Assembly: GCA_025529335.1 (NCBI GenBank) | Contig: JAMYHX010000704.1 | Location: forward strand, 1-16,012 | Reading direction: 5' to 3' | Source: Rhizopus sp. PT2906 | Lineage: Eukaryota; Mucoromycota; Mucoromycetes; Mucorales; Rhizopodaceae | Length of the DNA: 16,012 nucleotides | The notes under the pieces: model-generated | What the model was told of the DNA's origin: nothing | Database searches by the model: none | The model's input: only the letters and a program-made list of their open reading frames with translations | Translations under genes and position numbers: made by a program | In this document: positions 8,113-16,012 of the stretch, in pieces | How the letters are laid out: every line of letters starts with the position of its first letter | Position numbering within the stretch: position 1 is the stretch's first letter

Positions 8113-9257
8113 CCATCCAAGAGGTTGAGTGCCTATCCCAGGCGACTCGTTCAAAGACACAAAAAGCTTATGATCATGGTTGGCGAGTATGGTCAAACTG
8201 GTGTGAAAAGTATGACTTGGACCCTCAAGCTTATGATCCTCAAATGGTGTTTCGGTTTCTAAATGTACGCGCGCATCTGTCTGCTCCCACGCTAAATGTC
8301 TATCGATCATCCATTGCATCGGTTTTTAACATTATCCATCAAGGCAAGATACCAATCACCGAAGATTCACTAATAGTATCGTTTTTTCAAGCAAAACGGA
8401 AATCCGAAATGTTGATCCCAGATCAAGACAAGCAACAAGTTTGGGATGTTCAGCAAGTCATCACTTATATTCGTAGCTGAGGACCAAACGAAGATTTATC
8501 CTTGGAACAGCTACAAAAGAAAACACTACTGTGGATTGGCATTGCTTCTATGATGTGACCTCGATCTGGCCTTGACCGTTTGCAATTTCGAGATGTCGTT
8601 TTCTCTTGGTCAAGCGAAAGGCAACTGCTCGGGGTCACTTTAACGTCAAGAGAGCCCAAAGAAAGTCAATGGAAGACAACCAAGCTTGGTACAATTGACA
8701 ATGTTAAAGAAGACGATTGTCCATTTAGAACACTTGCTACCTTCATAGCTCGTACGACAAAACTTCGGGAGGGATTACCAAACGATCATACTTTGTTTTT
8801 GGCGGAAATAGATAATAACAATCCATGCCGATCAATCAGACCAGCTACAACAGCTTTCTGGATACAACAAATAATGCATGAGGCAGGAATAGACACAAGT
8901 GTTCACAAGGCCCATTCCTTAAGATCAGCTGCAAGTACATGGGCAGTACAAAATGGACACTCAATTGACAGGATCAAGGAACATGCAAATTGGTCAAGAA
9001 AATCGGATACATTTGAGAGGTTCTATTATAAACCGTTTGATAAATTTCAAGAGAGTCAAGATATCAGTACTACTATTTTTTCTACTACGGAAAACGCTAC
9101 CACCTCATCGGAACCTGGAACGGAGGCAATAATGATTGGGATAAGTATGACTTCTAATCAAACAGTTGTCGAAGTGGAAGGAGAAGATGAGGTGGTCATC
9201 CGCCCTTCAACTTTCAATTGGTTTACTTCGCTGTTGTTCCCATCCCAAGAAAAATAG
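7869..9257 (+). pseudogene. DIRS tyrosine recombinase, copy 2, two in-frame TGA codons
   Basis: From ATG 7869 to TAG 9255-9257 the frame is continuous (462 codons before the terminator) apart from TGA at 8478-8480 and 8556-8558. Catalytic residues are box I Arg (PRSG, 8562-8564), HSLR (His 8913-8915, Arg 8922-8924), His of KEHANW (8982-8984) and Tyr in ERFYYKP (9024-9029). An N-terminal SAM-like domain with WRVWSNWC precedes them. The first TGA aligns with a Trp in copy 1 (NWGATKD against [stop]GPNED). The second precedes PRSG, at the place of the Arg in RPRS of copy 1. The start is chosen because ATG-GCC aligns with ATA-GCC in copy 1 and lies inside the polyprotein, the usual DIRS arrangement. 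The protein is truncated unless TGA is read through. Confidence 0.8.
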
Positions 9258-9264
9258 AAAAAAT

Positions 9265-9400
9265 GCGTTAGCAGCGCTAAAAGATCTGAAGAAATAGACA
9301 AGAAAAAAAATTTTATTATATATTATCTGAAAATAAAGCGTGGCGTAAAAAAGCCTATTACCACCTCACCTTCTTCTTTCACTTTGACAACTGCTTGATT
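9265..9400 (+). repeat. DIRS terminal repeat of copy 2
   Basis: It contains ATCTGAAGAAA, then TTATCTGAAAATAAAGCGTGGC, an AAAGCCTATTACCACCTCA block, a TTCTTCTTTCACTTT run and a GATT end. It aligns over about 130 bp with the reverse complement of 15285-15420. AATAAA at 9332-9337 is a likely poly(A) signal. Because its end lies 8 bp from the kelch gene's stop codon, minus-strand transcripts of that gene must run into this repeat for their 3' UTR. Confidence 0.75.
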
Positions 9401-9407
9401 CTAAATT

Positions 9408-11516
9408 TTACTTTGTTACAGCATCCGTTGTTTGCGATAAACCTGCTATATGAAAGGTTGAAACATCCGGGGTCTGTGCTGGACTTTCCATTGTATGAGT
9501 TATTTCTACATTAGGTGTTTGTGAGACTTCTGTCGTCTTGAAAACAGTGTATGTGCTATTTATATTAGCATTTAGGGACAATACTTGCTGATCTGTAGAA
9601 TTCCTATAAAGAGATTCTGCTACTGCTGTTGTAGAAGACGTGTCGAGCTCAAAGTACTGACGTTCAATATTGTTCCAATCCAAGTCATTCATTTCATCCA
9701 TTATGTGCTCGTCAGGATCCTGAACCGATGGCTGCATATATCTCATTGGCTTTTTATGATAGAGAAGAAAGAGTGCACTAAAGATTGCTACTGCCTGAAG
9801 AGAGAAGAATGAGCAAAAGGGTGCTATTTTTTAAAAATAACAGACTTACACCCACAATTGATCCAACAGCTATACCAGCCTTTGCTCCTGTTGATAAAGG
9901 CTTAATGTCAGGAAGTGGTGTGGAAGGTGTTAAGGGACTAGGCTGGTCCAAAGTAATATTTGTGCTGATTGTGTCAGAATAGTAGTAATCAATTGGATGT
10001 ATATTCGAGAGATCAGTTACATTATAAGCCAGCATAATTTGGGCATAAGTATTGCTATTATCCTTTCCAAAAAGAATAAAAAGCGTCGTATTCACTAAAA
10101 CAGCTGTAAATATATAGATTGTCAGTATGGGCTCTTACTGCATAGGGTAGCTCAAGTATAGCAATACCTGAATGAGCAGTTCTTGTAAAGCCACTGCCGT
10201 TTGCCTTAACATTGACCTGTGTCCATGTATTATTGTTGAGATCCAGAGTATACATGAAATCAGACACAGCTATTAAAGAGTCAAAATGAAGCTCTTTTTT
10301 TTACTTTACGCTTTATACCTTGTTTATCATTTTCGCCACCATACATAATGATATGCTGAAAATCAGAAGCTACAATTATGTTGGTATTGTGTAATAGACA
10401 TTAGAGCTGTACACATACCAAGCACGGTTGTCAAGTACTGTCTCTTTGAAGGAATCTTGCTGCCAGTGGACGCAGTGTAGTTGTTTCGATCCCATATCGC
10501 CTTTTTTGTATCGAATATATACCCCCGTTTAAGGCTGGAAAGGGTGCAATTTGCATAGTTATCGCCGAAAGGGGGCCCAAGGGAGGCGATAGCACTAAAG
10601 ACATTACATGTTTGCCCTCCAAAATAATATATGATTCCTGATTTTGGATTGAACGTTGTTGATTGACCAACAGGGATACTGTAAATTGGTATATTGAGTT
10701 GCGGTTTAAGGTAAGCCCAAGTCTATCACAAATAAGCAAGAACATCTACTATTCCTAAAGAATACTTACTCTCGATGAAGTGTTATATATTGTACTGTTC
10801 ACATAAGGTATAGTCGTTTCCCCTGCGTTGCTGGAAAAATCGACTCACAATTATTCATAACGTATTATGATATGCTGAAATGTTTGCTTTCACTTACCTT
10901 CGTATGAACACCTTGCCACCAAACAAAACAATAGTGTCATCTATAGCTGAGGGTATAGTTACCGCAGTTCCCTCGGATCTAGAAAGTCATTTAATATTAA
11001 AAAACACAACCTATTATCAAACAGATACCTTGTATTGTTTTCTCCAAGAAAGTCGGGGAGTTTCTGCCAAGTGTTGTTTTGAACATCAAATACGATGCTA
11101 TGGTTTCTTATCGGGGCAGAACCAAACTGGTGCCCACCATTAATGACAAGCCTTCTGTTGTCAGACAATGCCACAAACTGAGGATTTAGTCTTGCCTCAG
11201 GGTCAAAGCTGTTTTTAATAGAGATCTGCGTCCAGTTTGTGTTCATATCTTTGATTGATACAGGATTGCTGCTATCTAGGCTAAGAGCGTAAACATCCGA
11301 ACCCACAAATGTGCCTCCTTGATCTCCCCCATAACAATAAATTTTTCTATTTAGATACGCACACGCTGCGTCCAAGATAATCCTGAGTTTGCAGTAATTT
11401 TTAGCTTATAGAAACGTACCTGGGAACGAACGGCCGGGCATTGAAGTAGCAGTAACAGTAGCTACAAATACATAGCACCAACTTATAAATAACACAAATC
11501 TATTGTGTATATTCAT
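9408..11516 (-). CDS. Kelch beta-propeller type I membrane protein A (9 exons, 557 aa)
   Basis: Exons (minus): 11516-11420, 11365-11029, 10978-10898, 10830-10770, 10722-10419, 10369-10319, 10269-10168, 10103-9850, 9794-9408. All introns are GT-AG, 47-67 nt, and all joins keep frame. The protein starts with a signal peptide (hydrophobic FVLFISWCYVFVA). Kelch-like repeats follow, marked by GG doublets and a later hydrophobic-x-Trp: IYCYGG, LVINGG, IVLFGG, IIYYFGG, IIMYGG, FILFG. These should form a six-bladed extracellular propeller with many N-glycosylation sequons. A Ser/Thr/Pro-rich stalk, a transmembrane helix spanning the last intron (GIAVGSIVG joined to AVAIFSALFLLY), a KK stop-transfer and a ~115-residue cytosolic tail complete it. 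Ligand and role are unknown. A retroelement end lies 8 bp after the stop. Confidence 0.85.
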
Positions 11517-11547
11517 TCTGTTTAACTGAAAGAAGATGGTTTGCAGC

Positions 11548-11560
11548 CATTTTATATCTG
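11548..11560 (-). promoter_or_regulatory. TATA-like element upstream of kelch gene A
   Basis: On the minus strand GATATAAAATGG lies about 35-43 bp before the ATG at 11516, in a plausible place for a core promoter with a very short 5' UTR. The assignment rests on sequence and position only. Confidence 0.3.
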
Positions 11561-13086
11561 TTTGCCCTCCAAGTGTAACATTGAACAGAACTTGATTCTT
11601 AGAACAAGGTTAATGTATTACACACAAACACTTGAAACTTTAACTATCACACACAGCTTATTCTATTGTATCAATGATCAAAAAATACTTTCTTCTTTCA
11701 CGTTCACCAGTGATAATAGATGTGTATTGATGAAGGCGTACTTGTAACAATAAAAGTAATAATAGAACATTTTACGTGGTATTAAATAAAATAAAGCGCG
11801 TCATTTATTAAGCAACTTTTTTATAATAAGACGATAATAGCCTTGATTGACAGGATCAACCACGGGAAGGTAAGAGTACATATGATCCCAAAAAAAAAGA
11901 AGGTATACACTGAATGTCAATGATGTATATACCTTGTAAAAAGTGATGATGTATCAAGACTGAACTTATACATCTGAAAAACCTAGAAAGTACAAGCTGA
12001 ACAGCCCCAGACAAGTCTGGATTGACAGACTGCCAACAGGTAGTTATTGATAGGCCCCAACCTCGTCTACCAGTCGTCTCACAAGCTCAGAAGATGGTCT
12101 TGACTCAGCAAACTACCCAAAATAACTTTTGGTTCGATACAGCCTAGTAACAGCATAAGCATTTATTCGAGCAACTGTCGTAGAACAATGTCTGCTTATG
12201 ACTGACATTGAGATAAACGACTATAATCAGTATGAATAGAGTAAATTCATACATTATAAGATTGTACACACTTTTAGTGATAAGTCAAATTAAATAGAAT
12301 CTTCCCTTTGAATATAGACCCTTACTTCTTTATATGAAAGGATACACTTCTTTGAGAGATAATCCTTTTATGGTAAAAGCAGTATCAGAACCCAGATCAT
12401 GAAATGAACAATAAGATCAGTGTCAGGAATGAATTAAAAGTTTTCTTTATGAATTCAGGAACCGTTAGTCAATCATATCCTCAGTAATTATAATCCACGC
12501 TTAGAATAGTGACTTACCAGCCATTTGATAGCAACTATAAATAATAGATCATTAATTTATTTGTACGTTCCTTCTGTCTTTATCTCAAAGAGTACTTATT
12601 TTGTATTTGTCTTGTGCCTTATTAAATCATTACATAACAGTAGCCACACTTAGAAAGCATATCTCTATTCACAGATAAAAGGGCAAAGCTTGTTATTTAC
12701 ACTCAGTGTACCCAGCCCAATATCTGCAGTCACTTGAATCACCAACATGGCCATACTAGGTTACAGTGTGAATAAAGAGCGTGCCCAGTCCTCTAAAGGA
12801 TGAACAGAGCCAAACACAAAACATCATCACAAGGAGGAAAAAAAAAAAAAGAAGCGAGGAGTGTCTGTAAAGAAAAAGAAAAAGAAAGACATAAGTCAGA
12901 AATTATTTAAAGCATTGACAGTTGATTATTTAATCAATAATTCTCCTTTGGCTCATGCGCCTTTGTTTATGTGCATGTGATTGTCAACAGAGGGCTTTTT
13001 TCCTTAAATCAGACCAATTTGTATTGTTGGTGATAAGTCATTTATTTCCAGTAATGATGTTAATTGACACTTTATTTTTGTTTAGG
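11561..13086. other. Intergenic region between the kelch paralogues
   Basis: About 1.5 kb holding the upstream region of kelch A and the 3' flank of kelch B (both minus strand). It is AT-rich with no sustained coding-like reading on either strand. An open frame at 11541-11747 (+) is short, starts TTG on the promoter side of kelch A and has no motif. Minor structure: a weak inverted repeat GGTATACAC, then GTATATACC (about 11901-11934), a CCAGAC-AA-GTCTGG hairpin (12007-12020) and the purine run listed separately. No decayed third kelch copy was recognised. Confidence 0.45.
12831..12890. repeat. Purine-rich low-complexity tract
   Basis: An A-run of about 13 followed by GAAGCGAGGAG and AAAGAAAAAGAAAAAGAAAGA. 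It is a simple low-complexity stretch between the two kelch genes with no inferred function. Confidence 0.6.
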
Positions 13087-13104
13087 GACACTATATATAG
13101 TGTC
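13087..13104. repeat. Perfect 18-bp palindrome downstream of kelch gene B
   Basis: GACACTATATATAGTGTC is its own reverse complement and lies 73-90 bp beyond the stop codon of kelch B. It could be a transcript-end hairpin or a chance AT-rich palindrome. Confidence 0.4.
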
Positions 13105-13176
13105 TACAATATTTAGCTGAGAAAGTCTATTCTATGTTTCTTATCACTGGATTCATTTGTGATACGTGTCTATAAA

Positions 13177-15061
13177 TTAGAGACGTACATCTGGTGTTTG
13201 TGATATGTCTTCTGCCTTATGAACGGTGTACGTGCTATTAGGATCAACGTCTGGTGTTAATCGTATCAGACTAGATGTTGGCCTAGGCTGGTTTAACGCC
13301 GGAGGTCTTTTAAGTTCAAGATGTTCATTTTCAATCTTGTCCCAATCTAAAGCATCAGGATGCTTTATAGCTTCTTTCTTTTGAGCTTGGTATGCTGATT
13401 GAGCCAGTCTTTTCGCTCTTTTACGATATGATAAGAAAGCTACACCAAAAATTGCCGCTGTCTACAAGTGCCAACTCTGTGAATGGCAACCTTTTAGCTT
13501 CTTCAGTTATACTTACTCCAATGATGACACCAATAGCTATACCAGCTTTTGCTCCAACAGTTAAGCTTTTTGGTGGCAGAATGGACCCAGACGTGGTGGT
13601 TGCAGAGGCATCTGGTTGTTGTTCTGTAGTAGTATTTGCAATATTAGGCGAATATTGATTCAGCAACTGTATGTTTGTCACATCGGATACATTAAGCGCA
13701 ATGGAACCAGGGGCTAGTATCCCATTAGTCTGGTATCCAAAAAGAATAAAAAGTGTTGTATTTACAAGAACAGCTATATATCCATAAGCTCAAGAAGAAT
13801 GACAAAATATTAAGTTAGCGCACCTGAATGATATGCCCTTGTGAGAATCTGACCAGTTGCACTCAAATTGACATGTGTCCAGGTATTGTTATCGAGATTG
13901 AGTGTATAAAGATAATCAGAGACAACTATAAGAGAGTCAGCATCGTCTATTGTATGTATTCAGAGACTAAGCATACCTCCATTGTCATTCTGTCCACCAT
14001 ATAAAATAACATGTCGTGAGTTTGGCGCTATTAAAGGGTTATAGGCTGAATTAACTAAAAAATCATTACCCCATACCAAGTACAGTGGTGAAATGAATTC
14101 TTGGTGAAGGAAATTGCCCATCATTTGATGTATAGTTGTTCTGCGCCCATATTCCATTTTTAGTATCAAATGCATACCCTGCTGTAAAGCTAGAGTAACC
14201 AGGTTGAGAATGTTTACCAATATTCTTTCCTCCAAAGAAGTAAATAATATTAGTTTTTGAATCAAGAATAGCTGAAGCACCCTCTTTAATGGCACATGTT
14301 GGCGCATTCATTTTAGTAGTAAAATTGCCATACGACTAAAACGTGGCAAGTCAATACAATGGTGCAAGATGAACAGACCTTTTAGTTACCTTAGATGTAA
14401 CATTGTATGCTATTATAAAAGAATTTGCAATACAGTTAACAGGGTTACTATCCATCATTCCTCTAAAGAAGAGAACGATATCGCCAGTGGGCAACGGTAG
14501 ATTAACTGTAACTCCATTGTCCCTAAACATTTTTAGATGTTAACTATCTTTTAAGAAAATGTCTTACCCAGTGTCTGTGGAAATAAGCCGTGAGTTATTT
14601 TCAATAGATTGCCAAGTGCTTTCTTGTGCATTGTATATAATTGTATCATTGACTATATTTTGTAAATAATCAGCGTCCTGTTTGCCTCCTTCGATTAAAA
14701 GTTGGTTTCCATTAGAGAGTACTGCAAATTGTGCTTGGTATCTTTTTTCAGGATCAAAGCTATTTTTTGTTTTGATGGGTTCCCAATCCAGTTGGTCGAG
14801 CTTTTGTGTCCTGCTTAAATTAAGACCATAAATCGTTGTTTCGATATGTGGCAAATTATTTGGTGCTAGATTTCCTCCATAGCAATAAATTTGATTATTT
14901 GAGTATGCACACACTATAGAAAGAAACGTTTTACATTTCATCCCTAATGTTTCCTAAGAGCATGTACTTGAGTATATACGGCCTTTCAGGGTAGTAGTAT
15001 CGCTTTTCACGAGATGACGCAGGCAAAGCAAAAGTAGACCAAGTATGAGGAAAGTTTGCAT
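13177..15061 (-). CDS. Kelch beta-propeller type I membrane protein B (8 exons, 508 aa)
   Basis: Exons (minus): 15061-14968, 14913-14568, 14522-14390, 14335-14077, 14027-13977, 13925-13824, 13773-13517, 13461-13177. All introns are GT-AG, 45-55 nt. Two internal exons (51 and 102 nt) and two introns (49 and 55 nt) have the same length as in paralogue A, which fixed the choice among acceptors at 14028. A signal peptide (FLILGLLLLCL) leads into kelch-like blades (IYCYGG, LLIEGG, IIYFFGG, VILYGG, FILFG). A Thr/Ser/Pro stalk and a transmembrane helix split by the last intron (GIAIGVIIG joined to TAAIFGVAFLSY) follow, then a basic stop-transfer (RKRAKR) and a ~75-residue cytosolic tail. It is a tandem duplicate of gene A, head to tail, and appears intact. 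Partner and function are unknown. Confidence 0.85.
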
Positions 15062-15284
15062 ACTTCGTGATGTTGTATGAGATTTTTGTACCTTTATGAC
15101 TTGGGTTTTCTCTCAGATCGATTATATCCTTGACTATAAGATATGTTTCTAAAGTGTTGAAAGGAGAAATAATCTTTTTTAAAATATAGAGGACAAAAGG
15201 TGATTTTCAAATTAATAGTAGGATCTGGTGTCACAATAGGTCACAAAAAACCTTCTATGATTCTTAAACAGTTTTTCTACCGCC

Positions 15285-15514
15285 AATCGCACCGTTGCCT
15301 GAGTGGAAGAAGAAGATGAGGGGGTAATAGGCTCTTTCATGCCACGCTTTATTTTCAGATAATTTATAATATTCTTTCTTCAGATATTTTTACGCGCAAC
15401 TTTTATTTTTTATGCTATCTTCTTGGATGAGAAAACTAGTGCTTTTAGCCAATTCAACGTAGTAGGGCGAATGGCCACCACACCTTCTCCTTTTACTCTG
15501 GCAATGGCGTGATT
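15285..15514. mobile_element. 230-bp miniature DIRS remnant: inverted termini only
   Basis: Bases 15285-15420 are the reverse complement of the copy 2 terminal repeat (GGTAATAGGC, GCCACGCTTTATTTTCAGATAA). Bases 15473-15514 repeat its outer end in the forward direction (CCACCACACCTTCTCCTTTTACTCTGGCAATGGCGTGATT, given in part). The outer ends AATCGCACCGTTGCC and GGCAATGGCGTGATT are inverted copies of each other. The simplest reading is a DIRS element whose interior was deleted, leaving left terminus plus right end. The alternative is the left end of a longer element running past the window. Confidence 0.55.
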
Positions 15515-16012
15515 GGAAGGCAGTCATTGTTGTCCTCGATGAAATGGGCGCAATAATTCTGTTGCTGCTATTTTGTAAAAATTCAAAGAAGTATCCTTTT
15601 GATTCCTATAAAAGTCATGATACTCTATTGAATTTTGTGCTCTTTTCTTTTGCATAGAATTGACTATAAAAGCTTATATTAATTTTAATACAACTAAAAC
15701 AAGGGCATCGTTATATTACAATTCGCGTAATGCTACCCTCTTTGAGCGTGTCGTTTGCTTAAGCAATAAAAACGTATCAAAAGAATTACTTAACAAGATC
15801 TGAGAACTAACTAGAGAAGAGCAGCTACTTTCATTTTGGCTGAAAAGAGTCAATTTGAAGAAGCTCAGAGAGGTATGATCATCATTAAGTCATCCTTTTA
15901 GAAGCTGACACTTTTTTATTTGTAAAATTAAAGAATCTGAACAAAGAAGAGGTAACTGTCTTGTTTTTATAATAATGACGCGTTTACATGTAGCTAACAT
16001 CATCCCAATAGC
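15515..16012. other. Right-edge region, no supported gene
   Basis: AT-rich, with two TATA-like words on the plus strand (CTATAAAAG near 15608 and 15664). After the second, an open reading (about 15665-15766) could splice at a GTATCA donor and a CTAG acceptor near 15811 into a further open stretch ending at GTATGA near 15872. The joined peptide looks protein-like (LFERVVCLSNKN, then AEKSQFEEAQR), but there is no ATG, so no gene is called. An exon of a gene continuing beyond the window remains possible. Confidence 0.3.

Larger units (their letters stand above)
7823..9400 (+). mobile_element. DIRS-like retroelement, copy 2 (5'-truncated, different lineage)
   Basis: It holds the C-terminal domain of the polyprotein (7823-8112), an overlapping YR ORF (7869-9257) and a terminal repeat ending at 9400, eight bases from the stop codon of the neighbouring kelch gene. 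Its proteins are clearly related to, but strongly diverged from, those of copy 1, so this is a second element family and not a tandem duplication. Everything upstream of the polyprotein's last domain is missing, replaced by the 3' end of copy 1. Confidence 0.75.

Noticed and set aside
5656..9257. RIP as the cause of the retroelement stops
   Set aside because: RIP acts on both strands with a CpA preference. Here Gln codons are untouched, and most changes are TGG to TGA, which is not the CpA pattern.
10880..11143. Open frame on the plus strand inside kelch A
   Set aside because: It lies antisense to exons whose spliced reading gives coherent kelch repeats, so it is a shadow.
14046..14076. A 31-nt intron in kelch B (acceptor at TTCAG)
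   Set aside because: It is too short, and the alternative acceptor at 14028 gives a 49-nt intron and a 51-nt next exon, exactly as in paralogue A.
1..16012. tRNA, rRNA or CRISPR features
   Set aside because: No GGTTCRANTCC-like T-arm with matching stems, no conserved rRNA blocks and no regularly spaced repeats were found by eye. The only tandem repeat (3189-3308) has no spacers.

Overview
The window looks like nuclear DNA of an early-diverging fungus, most likely a Mucoromycota/Mucorales species. Grounds for this: AT-rich intergenic DNA, many 45-67 nt GT-AG introns, a two-finger C2H2 protein with a TGEKPF linker, membrane-anchored kelch proteins with a short cytosolic tail, a protein that resembles an uncharacterised family I associate with Mucorales, and DIRS-type tyrosine-recombinase retroelements. 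No bacterial-style operons, rRNA, tRNA or CRISPR array was found. The taxonomic call is inference; no search was run.

Layout, left to right. (1) 16-834 (+): a two-exon C2H2 zinc-finger gene. (2) 835-4220: gene-poor DNA holding a probable decayed minus-strand coding relic (2005-2562), a MITE-like element with ~60 bp inverted arms (2727-3161), a 29-bp degenerate tandem repeat (3189-3308) and a ~170-bp direct duplication (3414-3808). (3) 4221-5674 (-): a 5'-truncated, frame-disrupted member of the uncharacterised family, cut off where retroelement homology begins. (4) 5656-9400 (+): two different 5'-truncated DIRS-like retroelements head to tail. Each has the end of a reverse transcriptase/RNase H polyprotein overlapping a tyrosine recombinase (YR) ORF, followed by a related terminal repeat carrying AATAAA. 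(5) 9408-15061 (-): two tandem paralogous genes for type I membrane kelch beta-propeller proteins, reconstructed here as 9 and 8 exons (557 and 508 residues). (6) 15285-15514: a 230-bp miniature made only of DIRS-type inverted termini. (7) 15515-16012: no supported gene.

The most informative pattern is in the retroelements. Both YR ORFs are colinear in one frame, catalytic residues included, and are broken only by in-frame TGA codons. The clearest cases sit where the other copy encodes tryptophan with TGG. One G-to-A difference at 6395 both creates a TAG in the polyprotein frame and removes the YR start codon, which is intact in the second copy. This nonsense spectrum fits strand-asymmetric G-to-A change better than symmetric RIP-type decay. 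The kelch pair shows a local duplication with intron gain or loss and a conserved cytosolic tail, and it lies between inverted DIRS termini.
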